This document shows, one piece after another, positions 1-5,634 of a stretch of DNA of 6,986 nt. The notes beneath the pieces were generated by a model. The model had not been told where the DNA came from. It did not search any database and was given only the letters and a program-made list of their open reading frames with translations. Position numbers and translations under genes: made by a program. Origin of the DNA: Planctomycetaceae bacterium (GTDB taxonomy: Bacteria; Planctomycetota; Planctomycetia; Pirellulales; Pirellulaceae); NCBI GenBank assembly GCA_007129635.1, contig SKVE01000590.1, forward strand, positions 1-6,986. Direction: 5' to 3'. Within the stretch, counting starts at the first letter, position 1. Each line of letters starts with the position of its first letter.

Positions 1-1303
1 AATGAGCGAAGCGGAGAAACTTGACATAGTCGTCCTGCAACCACACCTTCCGCTCGCCCAGCGGTCGCCCGGCGACTTCGTAGTAGTTGGCCACGCGCGA
101 CTTTGGCAACAAGACGCCTTGCAGCAGGCTGGTGATCCAGCGTCCGTTGGACTCCGAGATCCCGGAGAAAGGCGGGTTGCCCAGGATGACGGTGGCTGGA
201 CGGTCGATCGCTACTCGACGAGCTTGGTGGACAGCTTCCAGATACCGGTCAGGCCGCGAGGCGAACAGGGGGCATGGATCGTCGTCCGGTCCCGCCAGGG
301 TATCGCTCAGATGGATACCGATCGGCTCGCATCGTCGAAAGGAAAACCCCGTCAGCGCCAGCCGACTGGCCAGTCGCAAATGCGTGACCACACAGGCGGG
401 CAGCATGATTTCCAACGCCATCAGACGCGGCAACAAGAGGCGATGGACGTAATCATCCCAGTCCGTACTGCCAAAGTGACAGCATCCGGACGCTAGCGAC
501 TCGGTGAATCGGTGATGAATCCAGCCGATGACCTCATCCAAAAACACGCCCGTTCCCACCGCGGGTTCCAACAACCGCAAGAAGAAATCGTCAGGCGATG
601 CGCCCGATGGGATGCCCATCGTCGGATGCCGATCGACCAGTTCGGACCAAGTGAGGGGATCGGCTAGTCCGCCGCCGATCCCGAATTCACGACGGATCAG
701 TTCGTCCAATCGTGCGACAATCCAGCGAGCGACTGGACGCGGTGTGTAGAAAGCTCCGCGTTGTCGCCGATGACCCGCATCGTGAACCGCCAAAAAAGAC
801 TCGAAGAAATCGGCGGAAAGCTGGGCATCCTCCGTGCCGTCAGAGCGATCCTCTGACGGCAACATGAATGGCGTCACGCTGTCGCGCAATCGTCTCAGTC
901 CGTCACGGACCGAACGGCTGCTGGCCAGCGAGGGCTCTACCGGATCGCCGGCCTCGGTCAATAAGAACAGAACGTCGTTCAGCACGTCCTGCCACAACGG
1001 GCTGGCCGACTGAAGCAACCAGCGGCAAATGTGCGGCTGCAACAAACGATCCCCGCTCGCCAGCAGGACACTGGCCGAGACGGCGAAAGTTTGGGCGAAC
1101 AGTCGATAGCATTCGTCCTGCCCGCCCGGGGCGCCGGTCGCTGCTTGGATCGCCGTCCACCATGCCTGGCGGCGTTTGTCATCGGCCCCTTGTCCGCCGA
1201 CCTGCTGCAGTTCGTCACGGACCGTCTCGGCCAACTCGATCGTCTCTTGGACACATCGATGCCACCGGCGATCACGGCGTCTCGATCGGCTCGCACCGCT
1301 CAT
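1..1303 (-). CDS. N6-adenine DNA methyltransferase, type ISP-like, C-terminus cut by window edge
   Basis: The gene runs off the left edge, so 434 N-terminal residues are visible and no stop codon is reached. It should transfer a methyl group from S-adenosylmethionine to adenine in DNA. Residues 182-188 read RGAFYTP, followed by PVARWIVARLDELI, the entry to the methylase domain in this group. Motif I is EPAVGTGVFL at 246-255 (consensus DPACGTGTFL). YVHRLLLPRLMALEIM at 285-300 is the conserved segment after it. The catalytic NPPF (motif IV) is at 376-379, and WLQDDYVKFLRFA is at 421-433. These blocks and their order match type ISP (LlaBIII-like) methylases, and more distantly PglX and type IIG enzymes. 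The first 175 residues or so look helical and show no Mrr nuclease or helicase motif, so it may be stand-alone. The target-recognition part lies outside the window. The start is the only in-frame ATG in the stretch, 41 bp after the upstream gene. No Shine-Dalgarno sequence is seen. Confidence 0.87.
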   Translation of the reverse strand, partial: MSGASRSRRRDRRWHRCVQETIELAETVRDELQQVGGQGADDKRRQAWWTAIQAATGAPGGQDECYRLFAQTFAVSASVLLASGDRLLQPHICRWLLQSASPLWQDVLNDVLFLLTEAGDPVEPSLASSRSVRDGLRRLRDSVTPFMLPSEDRSDGTEDAQLSADFFESFLAVHDAGHRRQRGAFYTPRPVARWIVARLDELIRREFGIGGGLADPLTWSELVDRHPTMGIPSGASPDDFFLRLLEPAVGTGVFLDEVIGWIHHRFTESLASGCCHFGSTDWDDYVHRLLLPRLMALEIMLPACVVTHLRLASRLALTGFSFRRCEPIGIHLSDTLAGPDDDPCPLFASRPDRYLEAVHQARRVAIDRPATVILGNPPFSGISESNGRWITSLLQGVLLPKSRVANYYEVAGRPLGERKVWLQDDYVKFLRFAH

Positions 1304-1344
1304 CGATGGGTGGGATCTGGCATGGGGATCATTGTTCGGTCGTA

Positions 1345-2184
1345 CTACGAGGCTGTGAATCGCAATTTGGTGAACTCGCGAACGCGATCCGCGATCGCCG
1401 GCTCGACCGGCAAACGTTCCATACTGCTGGCGCCGTAGAAGCCGACGATGCCTTCCGTGTTTTCCAGGATGAATTGCGCGTCGGCTGGTTCTGCGATGGG
1501 CCCACCGTGACACAAGACCAGGATCTCCCGGTTGATCCGCTTGGCAGCGTCTGCCATTTCTTGGACCAGACCGACTGCGTCCTGCAATGTGACCGCCGAT
1601 TCGGCTCCGATGCTGCCTTTGGTGGTCAAACCCATGTGCGGGATCAGGATATCAGCACCCGCCTTGGCCATCGCGCTGGCTTCGTCCGGATCAAAGCAGT
1701 AGGGCGTGGTCAGCATCCCCAATTCGTGGGCCGTCCGGATCATGTCCACCTCCAGGCCGAAGCCCATACCGGTTTCTTCCAAATTCTGCCGGATCTTGCC
1801 ATCGAACAGACCGACTGTCGGGAAGTTTTGAACCCCGGAGAACCCGGCGGCGTCCACCTCTCGCAAGAACAGTTTCATTATGCGGAACGGGTCGGTCCCG
1901 CAGACCCCGGCCAGCACGGGCGTGTGATCCAGGACGGGAAGCACTTCGCGAGCCATCTCCATCACGATCGCATTGGCATCGCCGTAGGGCAACAACCCGG
2001 ACAGCGAGCCGCGGCCCGCCATGCGAAAACGGCCCGAATTGTAGATGATCAGCAGATCGATCCCTCCCACCTCGGACATCTTGGCACTGATGCCGGTGCC
2101 CGCACCGCCGCCGACGATCGATTTACCTGCGGCCACCTTTGCCCGTAACCGCTGCAGGATCTCGTCGCGTGTGAACAAGGCCAT
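1345..2184 (-). CDS. Phosphoenolpyruvate hydrolase family TIM-barrel protein (Tm-1 C-terminal-like)
   Basis: This complete 279-residue protein belongs to the PEP_hydrolase family (PF09370, older name TIM-barrel signal transduction protein). The family also forms the C-terminal half of tomato Tm-1, an inhibitor of tobamovirus replication. Visible hallmarks are [11 protein letters not shown] at 25-35, [16 protein letters not shown] at 48-63 followed by [16 protein letters not shown] at 93-101, [13 protein letters not shown] at 117-129, [12 protein letters not shown] at 183-194, CHGGP at 225-229 and [14 protein letters not shown] at 248-261. The length fits a one-domain family member and no signal peptide is seen, so it should be cytosolic. 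The ATG start is preceded by GGAGG with a 7-nt gap. The true substrate is not settled for most members, and the hydrolase name comes from the family label. Homologues often neighbour or are fused to an UPF0261 (Tm-1 N-terminal) domain. None is visible here; a RAYT element lies upstream instead. Confidence 0.9.
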   Translation of the reverse strand: MALFTRDEILQRLRAKVAAGKSIVGGGAGTGISAKMSEVGGIDLLIIYNSGRFRMAGRGSLSGLLPYGDANAIVMEMAREVLPVLDHTPVLAGVCGTDPFRIMKLFLREVDAAGFSGVQNFPTVGLFDGKIRQNLEETGMGFGLEVDMIRTAHELGMLTTPYCFDPDEASAMAKAGADILIPHMGLTTKGSIGAESAVTLQDAVGLVQEMADAAKRINREILVLCHGGPIAEPADAQFILENTEGIVGFYGASSMERLPVEPAIADRVREFTKLRFTAS

Positions 2185-2191
2185 GATCCAT

Positions 2192-2196
2192 CCTCC
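2192..2196 (-). promoter_or_regulatory. Shine-Dalgarno site of the TIM-barrel gene
   Basis: The minus strand reads GGAGG, then 7 nt, then the ATG at 2184. This is a strong ribosome binding site at ideal spacing and fixes the start of the PEP-hydrolase family gene. Confidence 0.75.
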
Positions 2197-2232
2197 GTTG
2201 GCTGTTGAACCAGATCAGTCGCGTGGCTCTTA

Positions 2233-2257
2233 TTTTGCCCTGCAGCAGCCAGCAAAA
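2233..2257. promoter_or_regulatory. Dyad TTTTGC-N13-GCAAAA upstream of the TIM-barrel gene
   Basis: A perfect 6-bp inverted repeat, TTTTGC and GCAAAA, is separated by 13 bases that contain a CTGCAG palindrome. It lies about 50-73 nt before the TIM-barrel start codon, in the only leader that gene has between it and the RAYT element. It could be an operator or a small hairpin. No convincing -35/-10 pair was found with it, so a regulatory role is only a suggestion. Confidence 0.25.
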
Positions 2258-2282
2258 CAAGTTGCCAAACAGTCTTTAATTA

Positions 2283-2300
2283 GGTGCCACCCATCTATCT
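2283..2300 (+). repeat. Left inverted repeat (REP-like end) of the RAYT element
   Basis: GGTGCCACCCATCTATCT on the plus strand. The reverse complement of 3728-3745 is the same apart from one base (C to T at position 13). The core GGTGCCACC is itself a palindrome around its central C (GGTG-C-CACC), as expected of a hairpin-forming or protein-bound end. Confidence 0.7.
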
Positions 2301-2309
2301 CATCTATCT
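2292..2309 (+). repeat. 9-bp tandem repeat at the left end of the element
   Basis: CATCTATCT occurs twice in direct succession. The first copy is the inner half of the left inverted repeat. The right end carries only one equivalent (CATTTATCT), so the duplication is specific to the left end. Confidence 0.6.
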
Positions 2310-2502
2310 GAGAAGGGAGTGGTAAGTTAGCGTCATCCATCGATATCTGGGAAGCGTGCGGCGAGAAGTACCGCACTGAGTACGAGGCTGCGGAGGCTCT
2401 CAGGTCGCCTGGCTCTCACTGCCTTGAAAAAGGGGGGCGTGCAAGAAGGAACGATCAAATAGCGAACGAGCAGAGGCCGTGGCTCAAGGCCTGGCACGCC
2501 AT
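2310..2502 (-). other. Non-coding 3' part of the RAYT element with small hairpins
   Basis: Between the left inverted repeat and the transposase stop codon I see no credible gene. Two short inverted repeats stand out: GTGCGG/CCGCAC with a 9-base loop at 2356-2376, and AGGCC/GGCCT with a 9-base loop at 2474-2492, just after the transposase stop. The second could act as a weak terminator, but no run of T follows it on the minus strand. They might instead be single-strand hairpins used by the HUH transposase. Their function is unknown. Confidence 0.4.
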
Positions 2503-3675
2503 CTAGTTGGCTGTGCCAGAAAAGCATGCACGGACCAGACGTTGACCCGAGCGATGACGCTTGCCGCTGCGTTGCGCATCAGCAGACATCGCCTGGGGCG
2601 AACCGGCACAGGTGCTGCGGCCAAAGTAGCGTTTGTAATCCCATACCAAGTCGCGCCACATCGAGGCCTCGATGCCCAACTCGCCCAGAATGCCTCGCAG
2701 TTTTTCCGGCACCTGGGCAACCTGGCCTTTCGAACGTTGTTCGGCCGTCCACCGCAACAAAGCCAGATATTGATCCCAAGCCAGGCCCAAAAAGCCCTTG
2801 TCGCTGGCACGCACCCCCTGTCGATGAACGTCGGGATCGTCCGCCATTTTGCGATCTGACTGCGTCAAAGGCGCCAACCAACGATCCCGCAAGATCTGTT
2901 TCCCGGTAGGATTTCGCCGCTTGGCTCGCCGCTGCTGCTTTCGATCAGCTACGGAAGTCTCTCGCAGATGCTCGCCAGCCTGCTCAGCCGAGACGCTCAC
3001 CAAATCAAAGGCCGCCGAAGGAATCTGCTCACCTCGTTCCGCCTGGATTCGGTCATAAGCCGACGTGTAAACCGCCCCATCAGGCGAATCGGCCAATGCA
3101 GCTCGCACCGGATTCAAATCCACATACATGGCACAGGCCAATAGCCCCGCCTCATCAACAATCCGTTGAGCCTTGAACCGCCCCTCCCAGAACCGACCGG
3201 TGCATTCGTCCTGCTTGTTCGCCAACCGGGCAATCGGTTCACTTAACGCCCGCATGAACCAAGAAATGTCTGACAATCGCCGTCGCACAATGGAGATTCG
3301 CTCAGCGTCCGCCACCAACCTCTCGATATCGCTATCAGTCGGTTCTGCCAATTGCTCGTCCAATCGCCGACCGGGAAACACCTTGAGCCACCGCAGGGCC
3401 ACCTCTTCGTCGGACCATTCTGCCACCACATCGGGGCGATTCCGCAGGATCACATGCAAATGGTTGCTCATGATGGCATAGGTCAGCACATCGATGCCGA
3501 AAACCGAGGCCAGTGCCTCCATCCGACGCCGAATCCACTCGCGGCGGAATGAGTAATCGATGCCCGTTTGTTCGTCCCGGCCGGCCAAAAATGCTTTGCG
3601 TACACAGCGCTGAATTGCATGTACAATGCAGACCTCGTCCGCCTGAAACAGCTCGCTTCGTACCGATCGTCCCAT
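2503..3675 (-). CDS. REP-associated tyrosine transposase (Y1/HUH family)
   Basis: This 390-residue protein should cut and rejoin single-stranded DNA at hairpin or REP ends. The metal-binding HUH pair is H72 and H74 in AIMSNHLHVIL (67-77). GRFWEGRFKAQRI is at 160-172. The RAYT signature YVDLNPVRA is at 184-192, and its Y184 is the probable catalytic tyrosine. Enterobacterial RAYTs are usually about 150-220 residues. The extra part from about residue 240, with SDKGFLGLAWDQYLALL and WRDLVWDYKRYFGRS, resembles the extension I recall from planctomycete copies, and the protein looks intact. I chose ATG 3675 because AGGAG lies 7 nt before it and a near-consensus promoter lies just upstream. A longer reading from 3762 would begin upstream of that promoter. 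The gene appears to be transcribed independently of the neighbouring operon. Confidence 0.9.
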   Translation of the reverse strand: MGRSVRSELFQADEVCIVHAIQRCVRKAFLAGRDEQTGIDYSFRREWIRRRMEALASVFGIDVLTYAIMSNHLHVILRNRPDVVAEWSDEEVALRWLKVFPGRRLDEQLAEPTDSDIERLVADAERISIVRRRLSDISWFMRALSEPIARLANKQDECTGRFWEGRFKAQRIVDEAGLLACAMYVDLNPVRAALADSPDGAVYTSAYDRIQAERGEQIPSAAFDLVSVSAEQAGEHLRETSVADRKQQRRAKRRNPTGKQILRDRWLAPLTQSDRKMADDPDVHRQGVRASDKGFLGLAWDQYLALLRWTAEQRSKGQVAQVPEKLRGILGELGIEASMWRDLVWDYKRYFGRSTCAGSPQAMSADAQRSGKRHRSGQRLVRACFSGTAN

Positions 3676-3682
3676 GTGATGT

Positions 3683-3687
3683 CTCCT
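3683..3687 (-). promoter_or_regulatory. Shine-Dalgarno site of the transposase
   Basis: AGGAG on the minus strand, 7 nt before the ATG at 3675. It decides the start against the longer in-frame reading from 3762. Confidence 0.75.
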
Positions 3688-3698
3688 GTTCTCTGTTG

Positions 3699-3726
3699 AA
3701 TATACTCGCCAAATCATTTGTGTCAA
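3699..3726 (-). promoter_or_regulatory. Sigma-70-type promoter of the transposase
   Basis: On the minus strand a perfect TTGACA (-35, 3726-3721) and TATATT (-10, 3704-3699; one base off TATAAT) are 16 bp apart. Transcription would begin near 3692, giving a leader of about 17 nt that contains the AGGAG site. The -35 box is one base inside the right inverted repeat, so binding of the transposase to that end could repress its own promoter. That last point is inference. Confidence 0.65.
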
Positions 3727-3727
3727 T

Positions 3728-3745
3728 AGATAAATGGGTGGCACC
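3728..3745 (-). repeat. Right inverted repeat (REP-like end) of the RAYT element
   Basis: On the minus strand it reads GGTGCCACCCATTTATCT, the partner of the left copy at 2283-2300, with 17 of 18 bases matching. It is adjacent to the transposase -35 box. Confidence 0.7.
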
Positions 3746-3773
3746 AAACGAATAATTCCCAAACAAATAATTC
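3744..3773. repeat. 15-bp tandem duplication between element end and sulfotransferase stop
   Basis: CCAAACGAATAATTC (3744-3758) is followed directly by CCAAACAAATAATTC (3759-3773), with 14 of 15 bases the same. The first copy shares its CC with the outer edge of the inverted repeat. The second ends inside the TGA stop of the sulfotransferase. The AT-rich block differs sharply from the GC-rich genes around it. It could be a scar of insertion or of slippage. Confidence 0.6.
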
Positions 3774-4395
3774 AACGGGCGGCGTGGCGGTAGCCGAAAT
3801 GGCGAAGGTCGTCGGCGTAGCGGCTGCCGACAAGTTCGATCAGTTCTGGGGTGTAATGTGGTTTGTGGAATTCAAAGTCTTCTTGGCGGCGGGTGGAATC
3901 CATGGGTGTCCACGCCAAAGGCGGCAAGTCAAAACGCTGTCGAACGGTTTCCCAGTCGGCACAAAGATTCTCGAAACGACCGACGAAGTCTACGACCAAT
4001 TGCTGCTGGTGGCTGAGCGCGTAGAACTGGCCGACAAAATGGGCGTCCGCCTGCTGGTCCGGAATCTCCGCGACCCCGCGGACAAAATCCGCAAAGGCCA
4101 TACCAGGCCGGAAGCCGAATTCGGCGAACAGAAAATCCCGGCCGTACAGCACCGGACCAACGATCTTGTCCTGGTAACACGAGAACAGCCGCGCCCAGGG
4201 ATCGCGCACAAAGCCAAAGCGGAAGTAGTCCGTCATGCGGGCCACGTCGGCAGTCGAGGGGATCGAGCAAACAGGCCAATCGTTCAGCTCGACGCCCAGC
4301 TTCTTGGTAATCGCTTCCTGCATCACCATGCTGGCCACCTTGGCCACGGCGATCCAGACAAATCGAGACTCGTGGGAAACCAGAATGCGTGTCAC
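3772..4395 (-). CDS. Sulfotransferase family 2 domain protein (carbohydrate sulfotransferase-like)
   Basis: This 207-residue protein resembles the Sulfotransfer_2 family, which moves sulfate from PAPS to hydroxyl groups of carbohydrates. The 5'-phosphosulfate-binding loop is AKVASM at 18-23, following the beta strand RFVWIAV. The 3'-phosphate-binding segment is FVRDPWARLFSCY at 62-74, with R64 and S72 as the expected contacts. FVGRFENLCADW at 137-148 and the closing YADDLRHFGY at 193-202 are typical family blocks. The usual PK of the loop is AK here, with the lysine kept. No signal peptide or membrane segment is visible, so it is probably cytosolic. The start is a GTG that overlaps the glycosyltransferase stop (GTGA), which implies translational coupling. 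Its acceptor is unknown, but the neighbouring glycosyltransferase suggests a cell-surface or exported polysaccharide. Confidence 0.87.
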   Translation of the reverse strand: MTRILVSHESRFVWIAVAKVASMVMQEAITKKLGVELNDWPVCSIPSTADVARMTDYFRFGFVRDPWARLFSCYQDKIVGPVLYGRDFLFAEFGFRPGMAFADFVRGVAEIPDQQADAHFVGQFYALSHQQQLVVDFVGRFENLCADWETVRQRFDLPPLAWTPMDSTRRQEDFEFHKPHYTPELIELVGSRYADDLRHFGYRHAAR

Positions 4396-5594
4396 GTGGC
4401 CAACACCTCGTGCCCTTCCCTTCGCATGGCTGCGTCAGGGCTGGGGCCGAACTTTTCGTTCCATAAACGTTCGAACAACTGTTCGTATTGCCGGGCCATT
4501 CGCCAGGCGTGACCGTGTTGTTCGGCGAAGGCGCGCCCTTCGGCGGCGACGCCGTGCGCCCAATCGGGATACTCGAACAATAGCCGCGCGGCCCGACATA
4601 CCGAATCGACTTCGCCATCCACCACCAAACCATTGACGCGGTCGATGATCGTTTCGGGCACGCTGCCGACCGGCGTGGCGATCACGGGGCGACCGCACAT
4701 CAGGGCTTCCAACACGACCAGGGCAAAACCTTCAAACTCGGAGAGCAGGCAGAGCGCATCGAGCGTCTGATAATAGTCGCCCAGATGCCGGTCGGCGGTG
4801 ACGAAGGCGAAGCGGCCGGGAATCAGGTCGTTAGCCAGTTCGAACAATTCCTGTCGGAGCGGCCCCCAGCCCACGATCAACGCTTTGAAGTTTCGAGGCA
4901 ACTGAGCTGTCGCTCGCAACACGCGATCGGCTCGTTTCTCCGGCGAGAGACGGCCGACGTAGCCAAGCACGAAATCGTCCGGCTGAAAACCGAGCGATGT
5001 ACGGACCTGCTGCCGTGATCGGGTTTGGCCGAGTCGCGAAGTATCGATCCCGTTCAGGATCACCGAACTGGGAAACCCATTGCACACCTTGCGCTGTACC
5101 CCATGGCTGACCGCGACCACGTGGTCGACCACACGGCGACTGCCCACCAGCAGATCGTGGGTCCAGTAGCTGTCGCCGTGTGCCAGATAGACGCACAGGG
5201 GTGGGCGGCAATCGGCCAACCAGGAATCGAGCATCATGCCCCAGAACATCAACACATCATGCTCCTGCGCCGCCTGGCGGATGGTTGGTTCGTCACCCAA
5301 TTCGACCGGCGCAGGCATGTCGGCCGCCACCGCGGCATCCAGCATATCCGGGTTGGTCACGATACACTTCTCGATACGGACGCGGGACGGATCAAGAAAT
5401 CGAGCCAGATCGATCGCGTGGTTTTCCGCGCCGCCGCGGGTAAAACACGGCCCCACATGCACCACACGCAGTGGGCCGCGAGTCGTCGGTGATGTTGCCT
5501 CGCCAAAGGCGGTGGAAGATGCAGGTTCCATCCCAGACTTTGCCGGCTCGACACGCTGGATGTAAACGGCCGATTGCTGTGCGGGTACAGTCAT
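4392..5594 (-). CDS. Glycosyltransferase, GT-B fold, family 4-like
   Basis: This 400-residue enzyme should transfer a sugar from an activated donor to a growing glycan. An N-terminal domain begins at about residue 41 with PLRVVHVGP and the acceptor-side loop TRGGAENHAIDLARFL (GGAE at 54-57). VAVSHGV at 160-166 and ILNGID at 179-184 lead into the C-terminal Rossmann domain, which opens with GYVGRLSPEKR at 211-221. The donor-binding EX7E motif is E288 and E296 in EFEGFALVVLEAL, followed by GRPVIATPVGSVPE. The first 40 residues are low-complexity and poorly conserved in kind. I chose ATG 5594 because GGAG lies 7 nt before it and the longer reading to 5828 would run deep into the upstream gene. 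No membrane segment is seen. It lies 40 bp after the beta-helix gene and overlaps the sulfotransferase by 4 bp. Donor and acceptor cannot be read from the sequence. Confidence 0.92.
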   Translation of the reverse strand: MTVPAQQSAVYIQRVEPAKSGMEPASSTAFGEATSPTTRGPLRVVHVGPCFTRGGAENHAIDLARFLDPSRVRIEKCIVTNPDMLDAAVAADMPAPVELGDEPTIRQAAQEHDVLMFWGMMLDSWLADCRPPLCVYLAHGDSYWTHDLLVGSRRVVDHVVAVSHGVQRKVCNGFPSSVILNGIDTSRLGQTRSRQQVRTSLGFQPDDFVLGYVGRLSPEKRADRVLRATAQLPRNFKALIVGWGPLRQELFELANDLIPGRFAFVTADRHLGDYYQTLDALCLLSEFEGFALVVLEALMCGRPVIATPVGSVPETIIDRVNGLVVDGEVDSVCRAARLLFEYPDWAHGVAAEGRAFAEQHGHAWRMARQYEQLFERLWNEKFGPSPDAAMRREGHEVLAT

Positions 5595-5601
5595 ACGGGG
5601 A

Positions 5602-5605
5602 CTCC
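5602..5605 (-). promoter_or_regulatory. Shine-Dalgarno site of the glycosyltransferase
   Basis: GGAG on the minus strand, 7 nt before ATG 5594, in the 40-bp gap after the beta-helix gene. It supports the short start over the 78-residue N-terminal extension. Confidence 0.6.
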
Positions 5606-5634
5606 GGTTTTCACGTGCATAAAGGAGAGAGATC

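Larger units (their letters stand above)
2283..3745 (-). mobile_element. RAYT / IS200-like element with inverted REP-like ends
   Basis: A Y1 transposase gene is enclosed by two inverted copies of an 18-base sequence, GGTGCCACCCAT[C/T]TATCT, each pointing inward. They match at 17 of 18 positions, which defines a unit of about 1463 bp. It has its own promoter at the right end and about 200 bp of non-coding sequence with small hairpins at the left end. HUH (Y1) transposases of the RAYT class are known to sit between inverted REP sequences, and this arrangement fits. It is less like a classical IS, since Y1 transposases normally use subterminal hairpins and not true terminal inverted repeats. The element separates the sulfotransferase gene from the TIM-barrel gene without breaking either. 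The exact outer ends are inferred from the repeats alone. Confidence 0.65.

Noticed and set aside
2..496. Plus-strand frame of 164 residues at the left edge
   Set aside because: It is the exact complementary codon phase of the methylase, which carries NPPF and WLQDDYVKF in the reverse direction.
903..1296. Two short minus-strand frames (903-1163 and 979-1296)
   Set aside because: Both are out of phase with the methylase frame, which is continuous over this stretch and carries family motifs downstream.
868..2148. Long plus-strand open frame of 426 residues
   Set aside because: It lies antisense across both the methylase and the TIM-barrel gene, has arginine- and histidine-rich non-family composition, and is a GC-rich shadow of two genes with clear motifs.
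2292..2309. Tandem CATCTATCT considered as a CRISPR-like repeat
   Set aside because: There are only two 9-bp copies with no spacer, which is far from a CRISPR array.
2421..2440. Possible terminator with stem CCTT-GAAA-AAGG
   Set aside because: The stem is only 4 bp and no T-tract follows it on the minus strand, so it is not a credible intrinsic terminator.
2333..2527. Small minus-strand frame of 64 residues in the element's 3' region
   Set aside because: It overlaps the transposase 3' end in another phase, has no recognisable domain and no ribosome site.
3676..3762. 29-residue N-terminal extension of the transposase
   Set aside because: It would start upstream of the apparent promoter and the right inverted repeat. 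MGRSVRSEL at 3675 with AGGAG before it is the better start.
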